A stretch of 64,000 nt of DNA, taken from the NCBI RefSeq assembly GCF_000716675.1, contig NZ_JNXT01000003.1, positions 62,001-126,000 on the forward strand, written 5' to 3'. The position numbers and the translations under genes were made by a program. Shown here one piece after another: positions 12,821 through 23,700 of this stretch; within the stretch, counting starts at the first letter, position 1, and each line of letters opens with the position of its first letter. Below the pieces are notes generated by a model that saw nothing but the letters and a program-made list of their open reading frames with translations, was not told the origin of the DNA and ran no database searches. Source of the stretch: Streptomyces alboflavus (GTDB lineage Bacteria > Actinomycetota > Actinomycetes > Streptomycetales > Streptomycetaceae).

Positions 12821-15800
12821 CGCCGGGGCGCCCGTCGCCGCACCGGCCACCGGCACGGTCGCCGTCGCGGCCGCGACCGACGAGCCGATCGCGATCGTCG
12901 GCATGAGCTGCCGCTACCCCGGCGGGGTCACCACCCCGGAGGACCTGTGGCGCCTGCTCGTCGACGAGGCCGAGGGCATCACGCCGTTCCCGACCGGCCG
13001 CGGCTGGGACATGGAGTCCCTGTACGACCCCGCGGGCGAGCGGGCCGGCAGCTCCTACACCCGTGAGGGCGGCTTCCTGCACGACGCGGACCAGTTCGAC
13101 CCGGGCTTCTTCGGGATATCGCCGCGCGAGGCCCTCGCCATGGACCCGCAGCAGCGCCTGCTCCTCGAGACCTCCTGGGAGGCCTTCGAGCGGGCGGGCA
13201 TCGACCCCAAGTCGGTGCGCGGCACCGCGACCGGCGTGTTCGCGGGCGTCATGTACCACGACTACGCCTCCCAGCTGCACGGCGTGCCCGAGAGCGTCGA
13301 GAGCTTCCTCGGCACGGGCAACGCGGGCAGCGTCGCGTCCGGCCGCGTGTCGTACGTGTTCGGGATGGAAGGGCCCGCGATGACCGTGGACACGGCCTGC
13401 TCGTCGTCCCTGGTCGCCCTGCACCTGGCCGCTCAGGCGCTGCGCTCCGGCGAGTGCGATCTCGCGCTCGCGGGCGGTGTCACCGTGATGGCGACTCCGT
13501 CCGCCTTCATCGACTTCACCCGCCAGCAGGGCCTCTCGCCGGACGGCCGCTGCCGCTCGTTCTCCACGGACGCCAACGGCACCGGCTGGGGCGAAGGCGT
13601 CGGCATGCTCGTCCTGGAACGCCTCTCGGACGCACGCCGCAATGGTCACCAGGTGCTCGCGGTGGTCCGCGGCTCTGCGGTCAACCAGGACGGCGCGTCC
13701 AACGGCCTCACCGCGCCCAACGGCCCCTCGCAGCAGCGGGTGATCCGGCAGGCACTGGCGAGCGCGGGTCTGGCCGCGTCCGACGTCGACGCGGTCGAGG
13801 CGCACGGCACCGGCACCACCCTCGGCGACCCCATCGAGGCCCAGGCCCTGCTCGCCACCTACGGGCGGGACCGCGCCGGTGACCCGCTGTGGCTGGGTTC
13901 CCTGAAGTCCAACATCGGCCACACCCAGGCCGCCGCCGGAGTCGGCGGCGTCATCAAGACGGTCATGGCGATGCGGCACGGACTGCTGCCGAAGACCCTG
14001 CACGTCGGCGAGCCCTCACCGCACATCGACTGGTCCGCGGGCGCCGTGGAACTCCTCACCGAGGCACGGCCCTGGCCGCACGCCGACCGGCCCCGCCGGG
14101 CCGGCGTGTCGTCCTTCGGCTTCAGCGGCACCAACGCGCACGTCATCATCGAGTCCGCGCCGGACGCCGACGAGCCGCAGACCGCCGAGGCCGCACCGCT
14201 CGGCCCCTGGCTGGTCTCCGGCCGCACCGAGAGCGCGCTGCACGACCAGGCGGTCCGGCTGCGCGACCACCTGACCGCGCGGCCCGACCTCGCCCCGGCG
14301 GACGTCGCCCGCGCCCTCGCGACCTCGCGAGCCGGGTTCGAACACCGGCTCGCCGTCGTCGGCCGCGACTCCGCCGACCTCCTCGCCGGACTCACCGATG
14401 CCGTCGAGGGACGGCTCACCAACGCGGTCGTACGCGGTGTCGCCTACGAGCGCCGGGTCGGCTTCCTGTTCTCGGGGCAGGGGGCGCAGCGCCTTGGCAT
14501 GGGTCGTGAACTGGCGGCTCGTTTCCCGGTGTTCGCGGAGGCGCTGGAGGCTGTGCTCGCGGAGTTCGACCCGCGGGTGCGGGAGGTGTTGTTCGGTGCG
14601 GATGCCGAGGCGCTGAACGAGTCCGGTGTGGCCGCCGACGTCGACACGATCGCGGAGCACTGGCGTGCGGAGGGCCGCAAGGCGACCCGCCTGAAGGTCA
14701 GCCACGCGTTCCACTCCCCGCTCATGGACCCGATGCTCGACGACTTCCGCACGGTCCTCGACAGCGTGTCGTACGAGACGCCCACGATCCCGATCGTGTC
14801 CACGCTGACCGGCAAGCCGGTCTCCGGCGCGGAGTTGGGATCGGCGGACTACTGGGTGCGGCACGTGCGCGAGTCCGTGCGCTTCGCCGACGCCGTGGTC
14901 GACATGGGCGCGGACGTCCTCGTCGAGATCGGACCCGGTGGCGTACTGTCCGCGCTCGGACAGGAGTCCCTGCCGGACGCGGCCTTCGTGCCCGTCCTGC
15001 GCGGCGACCGGCCGGAGGACAACGCGGTCATGACCGCGCTCGCCGAGCTGGACGTACGCGGCGTGCGCGTCGACTGGGACGCCTACTACGCGGGCAGCGG
15101 CTACACCGTCGACCTGCCGACGTACGCCTTCCAGTACCAGCGGTTCTGGCCCGACACGAGCCTGCGGCCCGCCACCGACGCCACCGGGCTCGGCCTCGGC
15201 TCCGCCGACCACCCGCTGCTCGGCGCCGCGGTCGCGCCTGCGGACGAGGACACCGTCCTGTTCACGGGCCGCCTCTCCAGGGGAACCCACCCGTGGCTGG
15301 CCGATCACGCGATCCAGGGTTCGGTCCTGCTGCCCGGCACGGCCTTCCTCGAACTGGCGGTGCGTGCCGGTGATCAGGTCGGGTGCGATGTGGTGGAGGA
15401 GTTGACGCTGGAGGCGCCGTTGGTGGTGCCCGAGCGTGGTGGCGTACGGGTGCAGGTGCGGGTCGGTGCGCCGGACGAGTCCGGTCGGCGTCCTGTGACC
15501 GTCCACGCTCGTGAGGACGACGGCGATGTGTGGGTCCGGCACGCGAGCGGCGCCCTCACGGGCGGCGCGGAGACGCCTATGGTCGATGCCGGTGTCTGGC
15601 CTCCTGCCGGGGCGGAGGCCGTGGACCTGGACGGGCTCTACGACCGCATGGCTGATGGCGGGTTCGGCTACGGCCCGGTGTTCCAAGGCTTGCGCGCCGC
15701 TTGGCGCAAGGGTGAGGAGGTCTTCGCCGAGGTCGCCCTGCCGGACGGCGTCGACGCAGGCGGATTCGGCCTGCACCCGGCCCTCCTGGACGCGTCGCTC

Positions 15801-17054
15801 CATGCCATCGGCCTGATGGGCGGGGGAGACGATCCCGGCAGGCTGCCGTTCTCGTGGTCGGGCGCGCGGCTGCACGCCTCCGGCGCGACCGCGGTGCGCG
15901 TCCGGCTGGCGCCCGCGGGCACCGACGGCGTGGCGCTGACCGTCACGGACGGAGCGGGCGCTCCGGTCGTCTCGATCGACTCGCTCGTCCTGCGTCCGGT
16001 CACGGCCGCGCTGACCCGGCGCGGCTGGGAGTCGCTGTTCCGCCTCGACTGGACAGCCGCCACGGCTTCCTCCGGCGGGAGCGTCGGCTCGGTGGCGGAG
16101 TTCGCGGACTGGGCCGCCGTACGGTCGGAGCTGGACGCGGGCGAGTTGCTGCCCGACAACGTCGTGGTGCGGTGCGCCGAGTCCGACGCGACCGATGACG
16201 CGGCCGCGGTACGCCCCGGGGTCCTGGCCGTCCTGGAGCTGGTGCAGGGCTGGCTGGCCGACGAGCGGTGCGAGACCTCGCGCCTGGTCCTCGTGACGAG
16301 GGGCGCCGTGGCCGTCGGAGCGGACGAGGACGTGCCGGACCTGGCCGCGGCCGCCGTCTGGGGTCTGGTGCGTACGGCGCAGTCGGAGCACCCCGACCGC
16401 GTCGTGCTCGTCGACGTCGACGACGAGAACGGCTGGAAGCCCGCCCTCACCAGGTCCGAACCCGAGCTTGCGGTGCGCGGCGGCGAGTCGTTCGTGCCGA
16501 GGCTCGCACGGGTCAGGCCCGCCGATACAGAGGAGGAGGCTTCGTCCTTCGGCACCGGTGCGGTCCTCGTGACCGGTGCGAGCGGCATGCTCGGCGGGTT
16601 GGTGGCGCGGCACCTGGTGCGACGCCATGGCGTACGACGGCTCGTCCTTGCGAGCAGGCGTGGTCACGTCGGTGAGCTGTACGACGAGTTGGTGGGCCTC
16701 GGCGCCGAAGTCGCCGCCGTCGCCTGCGACGTGGCCGACCGGCGACCTGGACCTGACGGCGTTCGTGCTGTTCTCGTCCGCCGCGGGCACCCTGGGCAAC
16801 CCCGGCCAGGGCAACTACGCGGCGGCCAACGCCTTCCTCGACGCGCTCGCCCAGCACCGGCGCGCCCAGGGCCTGCCCGCGACCTCACTCGCGTGGGGCC
16901 TGTGGTCCGGCGGGGACGGCATGGGCGCCCGGATGGCCGACGCCGGCACCGCGGGCCTCACCCCCGAGGAAGGCCTGGAGCTGTTCGACGCGGTGGCCCT
17001 CGGGGCGGACCCGGTCGTCGTACCGATGCGGCTCGACCTGCGTGCCGTACGTGA
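9798..17054 (+). CDS. Type I PKS segment: module 3 AT end-DH-KR-ACP and module 4 KS-AT(broken)-DH-KR(partial)
   Basis: Fourth open segment; only about 9860-16740 is real PKS. It resumes with VSGVAADVD and the HAFH motif of AT3, then DH3 (10440-11255, His 10557-10559), KR3 (11795-12345, Tyr 12231-12233, motif LAD instead of LDD), ACP3 (12570-12820, Ser 12699-12701), KS4 (12880-14155, Cys 13398-13400), AT4 (14457-14980, in-frame loss at about 14625 of the part carrying GHSIGE), DH4 (15185-16005, His 15306-15308) and the Rossmann half of KR4 (16555-16740). After ACDVADR the sequence jumps into another frame, so the last 100 codons are meaningless. Confidence 0.85.
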   Translation: MSRGVCGPTCLRATRSVSWLRVSGVAADVDAIAERWREAGRKATRLKVSHAFHSPLMDPMLDDFRTVLEGVSYEAPAIPIVSTLTGTNATAEELASPEYWVRHVREAVRFADAVDTLVAQGMVTFVEVGPGGVLSALGQECAADAAFVPALRGDGPEETALTTAVAQLSTHGVRVDWEAFFAGRGARRVDLPTYAFQRKRYWLDAGVSAGDLDAAGLGAADHPLLSAIVDTPDSDGQFFTGRLSVETHPWLADHAIQGSILLPGTAFLELAVHAGDQVGCDVVEELTLEAPLVVPERGGVRVQVRVGAPDESGRRPVTVHAREDDGEVWVRHASGALTGGAEMPIVDAGVWPPAGAEVVDLDGLYDRMSDGGFGYGPVFQGLRAAWRKGEEVFAEVALPDDVGVDGFGLHPALLDASLHAIGLMGAADGPGKLPFSWSGVRLHASGATAVRVRLAPAGADGVALTVTDGAGAAVVSIDSLVLRPVTAALSRQGRESLFHLDWLPAPAPAGNPGSVAEFADWAAVRSELDAAETLPDTVVVRCAESDDVAAVREHVLAVLELVRDWLADDRCATSRLVLVTKGAVAVGADEDVPDLAAAAVWGLVRTAQAENPGRIVLVDADTADDSAWKPVLTTGEPQIAVRDGQAYVARLARVRPEPGTDPAFGPDSSVLVTGASGALGGLVARHLVAGHGVGRLVLASRRGIAAEGAEELRTELVAQGAEVTYAACDVSDREALAALLAEHPVTAVVHTAGVLADGTIGSLTPEQIDTVFRPKVDAARHLHELTRDLDLTAFVLFSSVAGTLGGPGQGNYSAANAFLDALARQRHAQGLPATSLAWGLWADGMGARVAQSAATGLSADEGVALFDAAVSGTEPVVVPMRLDLRAVRELPHVPPVFSGLVRTTTRRAAGSGTDPAAALRDRLAPLAEDERERVLLDLVRTQAAVVLGHAGPEEVAAGQAFTELGFDSLTAVDLRNRLGTATGLRLPATLIFDYPTPAAIAAFVGVELAGAPVAAPATGTVAVAAATDEPIAIVGMSCRYPGGVTTPEDLWRLLVDEAEGITPFPTGRGWDMESLYDPAGERAGSSYTREGGFLHDADQFDPGFFGISPREALAMDPQQRLLLETSWEAFERAGIDPKSVRGTATGVFAGVMYHDYASQLHGVPESVESFLGTGNAGSVASGRVSYVFGMEGPAMTVDTACSSSLVALHLAAQALRSGECDLALAGGVTVMATPSAFIDFTRQQGLSPDGRCRSFSTDANGTGWGEGVGMLVLERLSDARRNGHQVLAVVRGSAVNQDGASNGLTAPNGPSQQRVIRQALASAGLAASDVDAVEAHGTGTTLGDPIEAQALLATYGRDRAGDPLWLGSLKSNIGHTQAAAGVGGVIKTVMAMRHGLLPKTLHVGEPSPHIDWSAGAVELLTEARPWPHADRPRRAGVSSFGFSGTNAHVIIESAPDADEPQTAEAAPLGPWLVSGRTESALHDQAVRLRDHLTARPDLAPADVARALATSRAGFEHRLAVVGRDSADLLAGLTDAVEGRLTNAVVRGVAYERRVGFLFSGQGAQRLGMGRELAARFPVFAEALEAVLAEFDPRVREVLFGADAEALNESGVAADVDTIAEHWRAEGRKATRLKVSHAFHSPLMDPMLDDFRTVLDSVSYETPTIPIVSTLTGKPVSGAELGSADYWVRHVRESVRFADAVVDMGADVLVEIGPGGVLSALGQESLPDAAFVPVLRGDRPEDNAVMTALAELDVRGVRVDWDAYYAGSGYTVDLPTYAFQYQRFWPDTSLRPATDATGLGLGSADHPLLGAAVAPADEDTVLFTGRLSRGTHPWLADHAIQGSVLLPGTAFLELAVRAGDQVGCDVVEELTLEAPLVVPERGGVRVQVRVGAPDESGRRPVTVHAREDDGDVWVRHASGALTGGAETPMVDAGVWPPAGAEAVDLDGLYDRMADGGFGYGPVFQGLRAAWRKGEEVFAEVALPDGVDAGGFGLHPALLDASLHAIGLMGGGDDPGRLPFSWSGARLHASGATAVRVRLAPAGTDGVALTVTDGAGAPVVSIDSLVLRPVTAALTRRGWESLFRLDWTAATASSGGSVGSVAEFADWAAVRSELDAGELLPDNVVVRCAESDATDDAAAVRPGVLAVLELVQGWLADERCETSRLVLVTRGAVAVGADEDVPDLAAAAVWGLVRTAQSEHPDRVVLVDVDDENGWKPALTRSEPELAVRGGESFVPRLARVRPADTEEEASSFGTGAVLVTGASGMLGGLVARHLVRRHGVRRLVLASRRGHVGELYDELVGLGAEVAAVACDVADRRPGPDGVRAVLVRRGHPGQPRPGQLRGGQRLPRRARPAPARPGPARDLTRVGPVVRRGRHGRPDGRRRHRGPHPRGRPGAVRRGGPRGGPGRRTDAARPACRT

Positions 17055-17405
17055 ACTCCCGCACGTGCCCCCGGTGTTCGGCGGACTCGTGCGCACGACG
17101 ACCCGCAGGGCCGCGGAGACCGGGCTCGACCCGGCCGCCGCGCTCCGGGAGCGGCTCGCGGCGCTGCCCGCGTCCGAGCGTCCGTCGGCCCTGGTGGACC
17201 TCGTGTGCGCCCACGTCGCCGCCGTCCTCGCACTGACCGGCGCGGCGGAAGTGGACGAACGGCGCGCCTTCACGGAGCTGGGCTTCGACTCGCTCACCGC
17301 GGTCGAGCTGCGCAACCGGCTCGGCGCGGCCACGGGGCTCCGGCTGCCCGCCACCCTCATCTTCGACTACCCGACCCCGCTCGACCTGGTCGAACTGCTC
17401 GAGGA
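12880..17405 (+). other. PKS module 4 (KS, AT without catalytic Ser, DH, KR broken, ACP)
   Basis: KS 12880-14155; AT 14457-14980 lacking everything between ALNESG and VAADVD, including the GHSIGE serine; DH 15185-16005 with [16 protein letters not shown] 16555-16740 plus 16741-16935 with the central part missing and the frame shifted; ACP 17165-17405. As written, the module could neither load nor reduce; as interpreted (collapse), it is a normal malonyl DH-KR module. Confidence 0.8.
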
Positions 17406-17655
17406 GGGGCTCGTCATCGAGGAGCCCGGCGCGGTGGCGCCGCTGCTCGCCGAACTGAACCGCATCGAGGCGAGCCTCGCCGCGGTCAAGCCCGGCGACG
17501 ACGAGGACGACCAGGTCGGCGCCCGCCTGACGGCGCTCCTCGCCGCGTGGCGCGACAGCCGTGCCGACGTCGAAGCGGCGGCGTCCGACGACCTCGACGA
17601 CGCGACGGACGACGAGGTCTTCGAACTGCTCGGCAAGGAGTTCGGCATCTCCTGA
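16576..17655 (+). CDS. Type I PKS segment: module 4 KR end, ACP and C-terminal docking domain
   Basis: Fifth and last segment of the first PKS subunit; real from about 16741. It resumes at [15 protein letters not shown], about 53 codons past the break in KR4, keeping the catalytic Ser and Tyr ([12 protein letters not shown]) but missing the middle of the domain. ACP4 (17165-17405) has its Ser at 17290-17292. The tail (17406-17652) is acidic and helical, ending GKEFGIS, as in C-terminal docking domains of modular PKS subunits. The stop TGA at 17653-17655 is 49 nt before the next subunit, so transfer of the chain to the protein starting at 17705 is expected. Confidence 0.85.
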   Translation: MRAACSAGWWRGTWCDAMAYDGSSLRAGVVTSVSCTTSWWASAPKSPPSPATWPTGDLDLTAFVLFSSAAGTLGNPGQGNYAAANAFLDALAQHRRAQGLPATSLAWGLWSGGDGMGARMADAGTAGLTPEEGLELFDAVALGADPVVVPMRLDLRAVRELPHVPPVFGGLVRTTTRRAAETGLDPAAALRERLAALPASERPSALVDLVCAHVAAVLALTGAAEVDERRAFTELGFDSLTAVELRNRLGAATGLRLPATLIFDYPTPLDLVELLEEGLVIEEPGAVAPLLAELNRIEASLAAVKPGDDEDDQVGARLTALLAAWRDSRADVEAAASDDLDDATDDEVFELLGKEFGIS

Positions 17656-17704
17656 CCCGCCCGGCCACCCCACTTGCTCGAACGTTTCCTGGAGTAGAGA
17701 CCGC

Positions 17705-20700
17705 ATGAACAACGAAGAGAAGCTCCGCCACTATTTGAAGCGGGTCACCGCCGACCTGCGCGAGACGAGTCGGCGGCTGCGCGAGGTCGAGGAGGGCGAG
17801 CAGGAGCCGATCGCGATCATCGGCATGAGCTGCCGCTACCCCGGTGGCGTGCGCTCGCCCGAGGACCTGTGGGAGCTCGTCGCGAACGGCCGGGACGGCG
17901 TGACGGCGTTCCCCGCCGACCGGGGCTGGGGCGACGTCGAACTGACCGACCCCGAGGACCCCAGCCGGGAGTTCCGCAGGGAAGGCGGATTCCTGCACGA
18001 CGCCGCCGAGTTCGACCCCGGCCTCTTCGGGATATCGCCGCGCGAGGCCCTCGCCATGGACCCGCAGCAGCGCCTGCTCCTGGAGACGTCGTGGGAGGCC
18101 TTCGAGCGCGCCGGGATCGACGCGGCCACACTGCGCGGCAGCAGGACCGGCGTGTTCGCCGGGGTGATGTACCACGACTACGCGTCCCGGCTGCGGTCGG
18201 TGCCGGAGGAAGTGGCCGGCTTCCTCGGCACCGGCAGCTTCGGCAGCGTCGCCTCCGGGCGCGTGTCGTACACGTTCGCGCTCGAGGGGCCCGCCGTCAC
18301 GGTGGACACCGCCTGCTCGTCCTCGCTCGTCACCATGCACCTGGCGGCCCAGGCACTGCGGTCGGGCGAGTGCGGGCTCGCCCTCGCGGGCGGCGTCACC
18401 GTGATGGCGACGCCGGACACCTTCATCGGCTTCAGCCAGCAGCGCGGCCTCGCCGCCGACGGCCGGTGCAAGTCGTTCTCCGAGAGCGCCGACGGCACCG
18501 GCTGGGGCGAGGGCGCCGGCATGCTGCTCCTGGAGCGCCTCTCCGACGCCCGCCGCAACGGCCACCGGGTCCTGGGCGTCGTCCGCGGCTCGGCGGTGAA
18601 CCAGGACGGCGCGTCCAACGGCCTCACCGCGCCCAACGGCCCCTCCCAGCAGCGCGTCATCCGCCAGGCCCTCGACAGCGCCGGACTCACCGCCGCCCAG
18701 GTCGACGCGGTCGAGGCGCACGGCACCGGCACCACCCTCGGCGACCCCATCGAGGCACAGGCCCTGCTCGCCACGTACGGCAAGGAGCGCGGCGGCGAAC
18801 CGCTGTGGCTCGGCTCGGTGAAGTCCAACATCGGCCACACCCAGGCCGCCGCCGGTGTCGCCGGAGTCATCAAGTCCGTCATGGCGATGCGGCACGGCGT
18901 ACTCCCGCCGACCCTGCACGTCGGCGAGCGCTCCCGGCACGTCGACTGGTCGGCGGGAGCCGTGGAACTCCTCACCGAGGCACGGCCCTGGCCCGAGACC
19001 GGACAGCCGCGCCGCACGGCCGTGTCGTCGTTCGGCATCAGCGGCACCAACGCCCACGTCGTCCTCGAACAGGCCCCGGACCAGGACCCCGACGACGAAC
19101 CTGCCGAGGCACCCGTCGACCCGGTCCGCGCCGACGCCCTGCCGTGGGTCCTGTCCGGCAACGACCCCGCCGCGCTGCGCGAGCGCGCCGCCGCCCTCCT
19201 CACCCACCTGGACGGCACGGACGTACCGGCGGTCGACGTCGGCTACTCCCTCGCCGTGACCAGGACCGCCCTCGAACACCGGGCCGCCGTCGTCGGCACC
19301 GACCGCGCCGAGTTGCTGCGCGGCCTCGAAGCCCTCGCCGCCGACGGCGAGGCGCCGCACCTGGTGCGCGGCACGGTCGGCACGCGCGGCAAGCTCGCGT
19401 TCCTGTTCAGCGGGCAGGGCAGCCAGCGCGTAGGCATGGGCCGCGAGCTGTACGGGGAGTTCCCCGTGTTCGCGAAGGCCCTCGACGAGGTCTGCGCGGG
19501 CCTGGACCCGCATCTGGACCGGCCGCTGCGGGACGTGCTGTTCGCCGAGCCCGGCAGCGAGACCGCCGACCTGCTCGACCAGACCACGTACACGCAGCCC
19601 GCGCTGTTCGCGATCGAGGTGGCCCTGTTCCGCCTCGTCACCCAGTGGGGCCTCGCCCCGCAGTTCCTCGCCGGGCACTCCATCGGGGAACTGGCGGCCG
19701 CCCACGTCTCGGGCGTGTTCTCCCTCGCCGACGCCTGCAAGCTGGTCGCCGCCCGCGGCAGGCTGATGGGCGCGCTGCCCGAGGGCGGGGTGATGCTGTC
19801 GCTGCGCGCCGACGAGGACACCGTCCGCGCGCTGGTCGCCGAGCACGGCGGCACCGTGGACGTCGCCGCGGTCAACGGACCCGAGTCCACGGTTGTCGCG
19901 GGCGACGCCGACGCGGTCGCCGCGATCGACGCCGCCTGGCGGGAGCGCGGCGGCAAGACCCGCTACCTGAAGGTCAGCCACGCCTTCCACTCCCCGCACG
20001 TCGACGCCGTCCTCGCGGACTTCCGCGCCGTCGCCCGCACCGTCGACTACGGCACGCCGACCATCCCCGTCGTGTCCACCCTCACCGGCGCCGTCCTCAC
20101 CCCGGAGCAGGCGCGCGACCCCGAGCACTGGGTGCGCCACGTCCGCGAGGCCGTGCGGTTCCTCGACGGCGTGCGGACCCTGACGGGGCACGGCGTCACG
20201 CACTTCCTTGAGCTCGGCCCCGACGCCGTCCTCGCCGCGGCCGGCCGCGACTGCGCCGACGAGGGCGCGCTGCTCGTGGCCGCGTCCCGCGCGAACCGGC
20301 CCGAGGGCGCCACGCTCACCTCGGCGGTCGCCGCCCTGCACGTGCGGGGCGTCACCGTCGACTGGCAGGCGGTGTTCGCGGGCCGCGGCGCCCGCAGGAC
20401 CGACCTGCCCACCTACCCGTTCCAGCGCGCCCGCTACTGGCTGGACGCGGGCACGCACTCCGGCGACGTCGCCTCGGTGGGCCTCCGCCCCGCCGACCAC
20501 CCGCTCCTCGGCGCCGCCGTCACCCTCGCCGACGAGGAGGGCGCCCTGCTCACCGGCAGGCTCTCCCTCGCCACCCACCCCTGGCTCGCCGACCACACCG
20601 TCGGCGGCGTCGTCCTCGTGCCGGGCGCCGCCTTCGTGGAACTGGCGATCAGGGCGGGCGACCAGGTCGGCCTCGACCACGTCGAGGAGCTGACGCTGGC

Positions 20701-23700
20701 GGCGCCCCTGGTCCTGCCGGAGGACGGCGCGGTGCGGCTCCAGGTGTCCGTCGGGGCACCGGACGAGTCCGGGCGCCGCGCGGTCGGCGTCCACTCCCGG
20801 GCCGACGACGCGCCCGACGACGAGCCGGACAGCGAGCCGTGGACGCGGCACGCCTTCGGCACGCTCACCGCGGGCGAGGCCGCCCCGGCGTCCGGCGTCC
20901 CGTCGTCCGGGGAGGCCTGGCCGCCCGCGGGGGCCGAACGCGTCGACCTCGAAGGCCGCTACGACGACCTCGCCGCGGCGGGGCTCGGCTACGGCCCCGC
21001 GTTCCGCGGCCTGCGCGCCGCCTGGCGCCGGGACGACGAGGTGTTCGTCGAGGTGGAGCTGCCCGAGCAGGACGCCGCGGGCTCCTTCGGGCTGCACCCC
21101 GCGCTCCTCGACTCCGCGCTGCACGCCATCGGGCTCGGCACCTTCGTCGCGGACACCGAGCGGCTGCACCTGCCGTACTCCTGGAGCGGCGTGCGGCTGC
21201 ACAGCGGCGGCGCGACCGCGCTGCGCGGGCGGCTTTCCCCGGCGGGCACCGCGGGTGTCGCCATCGACCTCACCGACGCCACGGGCGCCCCCGTCGCCTC
21301 GGTCGAGGCCCTGTCCCTGCGGCCGCTGTCGACGGACGGCCTCACCGGCGGCCGACTCGACTCGCTGTTCCGCGTCGACTGGACGCGTGTGCGGCCCGCC
21401 GCGACCCCGGTGAGCTGGGCCGTCCTCGGACGCGGCTTCGCCCAGGCGGAGTTCACCGAGCCGGTTGACGCCCACCCGGACCTCGCCACGCTGGCCGAGG
21501 AGGACGTGCCGGACCTCGTGTTCGCCCCCGTGCCCCCGGCCGCGAACCCCGGGGAGGCCGCGCACTGGGCCCTCGCCCTGGTGCAGGAATGGCTCGCCGA
21601 CGACCGGTTCGCCTCGGCGCGGCTGGTGTTCGTCACCGGCGGCGCGGTGGCCGCAGGGCCCGACGAGGACGCCCCCGACCTGGCCAACGCCCCCGTGTGG
21701 GGCCTCGTGCGCACGGCCCAGGCCGAACACCCCGGCCGCTTCGCCCTCGTCGACGTCGACCTGCTCGCAGCCTCCGCCCACGCGCTGCCCACCGCGGTCG
21801 CTACCGGCGAACCCCAACTGGCGCTGCGCGCCGGTGAACTCCTCGCCCCGAGGCTCGTTCGGGCTCGCCCCGAGGGGTCGGAGGCCCCGTCCTTCGGCGC
21901 TGGTGCCGATGCCGGTGCGGTGCTCGTGACCGGTGCGAGCGGCACGCTCGGCGGGTTGGTGGCGCGGCACCTGGTGCGACGCCATGGCGTACGACGACTG
22001 GTCCTTGCGAGCAGGCGTGGTCACGTCGGTGAGCTGTACGACGAGTTGGTGGGCCTCGGCGCCGAAGTCGCCGCCGTCGCCTGCGACGTGGCCGACCGGA
22101 CGTTCGGCAACCCCGGCCAGGCCAACTATGCCGCGGCCAACGCCTACCTCGACGCCCTCGCCCAGCACCGCCACGCCCAGGGCCTGCCCGCCACCTCACT
22201 CGCGTGGGGCCTGTGGGCGGACGCGAGCGGCATGACCGAAGAGCTGGCCGAGACCGACCGCGGCCGCCTCGCCCGGGCCGGCGCCACCGCGCTGTCCGCC
22301 GACGAGGGCCTGCGCCTCTTCGACGCCGCCCTCACGCTGCCGGTACCCGTGGCCGTCCCCGTGCGCCTCGACCTGGCCCCGCTGCGCGCACGTCCCGACA
22401 CCGTCCCGCCGCTGCTGCGCGCCCTCGTCCGCACGGCCCGCCCCGAGGCCGCCAAGGCCGAAGGGGGCCTCGCGGCACGCATCGCGGACCTGCCGGACAA
22501 CGAACGCCTCCCGGCGCTCCTCGACGTCGTCCGCACCGCCGTCGCCGCCGTGCTCGGCCACGCCTCCGCCGCCGAGGTGGAGCCGGAGCGGTCCTTCGGC
22601 GACCTCGGATTCGACTCGCTCACCGCCGTCGAACTGCGCAACCGGCTCGACGCCGCCACCGGACTGCGCCTGCCCGCGACCCTCGTCTTCGACTACCCGA
22701 CGCCCCTCGCGCTCGCGGGCCGCCTGCGCTCCCGGCTGCTCGGCGACCAGGACGCGGGCGCGGCGGTCGTCCGCAGCGCCGTCGCCGACGACGAGCCGAT
22801 CGCGATCATCGGCATGAGCTGCCGCTACCCCGGCGGCGTCAACTCGCCCGAGGACCTGTGGCGCCTGGTCGCCGACGGCCGCGACGTGATCTCCGACTTC
22901 CCCGACAACCGGGGCTGGGACGTGGAGTCGCTCTACGACCCGGACCCCGACAACACCGGCACCAGCACCGTCCGCACGGGCGGCTTCCTGCACGACGCCG
23001 CCGAGTTCGACCCGGCCTTCTTCGGCATGTCGCCGCGCGAGGCCCTGGCGGTCGACCCGCAGCAGCGCCTGCTCCTTGAGACCTCCTGGGAGGCGTTCGA
23101 GCGGGCCGGCATCGAACCGAGGTCGCTGCGCGGCAGCACGACGGGCGTGTTCGCGGGCGTGATGTACAACGACTACGCCGCCCGCCTCACCCGGTCCCCG
23201 GAAGGCCTCGAAGGTCAGCTCGGGTTCGGCAGCTCCGGCAGCGTCGCCTCCGGCCGCCTCTCGTACACGTTCGGCCTCGAAGGGCCCGCCGTGAGCGTGG
23301 ACACGGCCTGCTCGTCGTCGCTGGTGGCCATGCACCTGGCCGCGCAGGCCCTGCGCTCCGGCGAGTGCGATCTTGCCCTCGCGGGCGGCGTGACCGTGAT
23401 GGCGAGCCCGGGGGCCTTCATCGAGTTCAGCCGCCAGCGCGGCCTGGCACCGGACAGTCGCTGCAAGGCGTTCTCCGCCGCCGCGGACGGCACAGGACTG
23501 GGCGAGGGCGTCGGCATGCTCGTCCTCGAACGGCTCTCCGACGCCCGCCGCAACGGCCACAAGGTCCTCGCGGTCGTACGGGGTTCGGCCGTGAACCAGG
23601 ACGGCGCGTCCAACGGCCTCACCGCCCCGAACGGCCCCTCCCAGGAACGCGTCATCCGCCAGGCACTCGCCCACGCGGGCCTGTCCACGTCCGACGTGGA

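Noticed and set aside
5231..17054. Separate PKS genes starting at 519, 5231, 9798 and 16576
   Set aside because: None has a docking helix, ribosome-binding site or KS at its start; each starts in the middle of a domain. They are pieces of one subunit.
1..17655. Truncated AT domains as evidence for a trans-AT or iterative PKS
   Set aside because: The cuts differ in place from module to module, four of them shift frame, and modules 5 and 6 have complete cis-AT domains. Trans-AT lines lack the AT cleanly and show other domain features.
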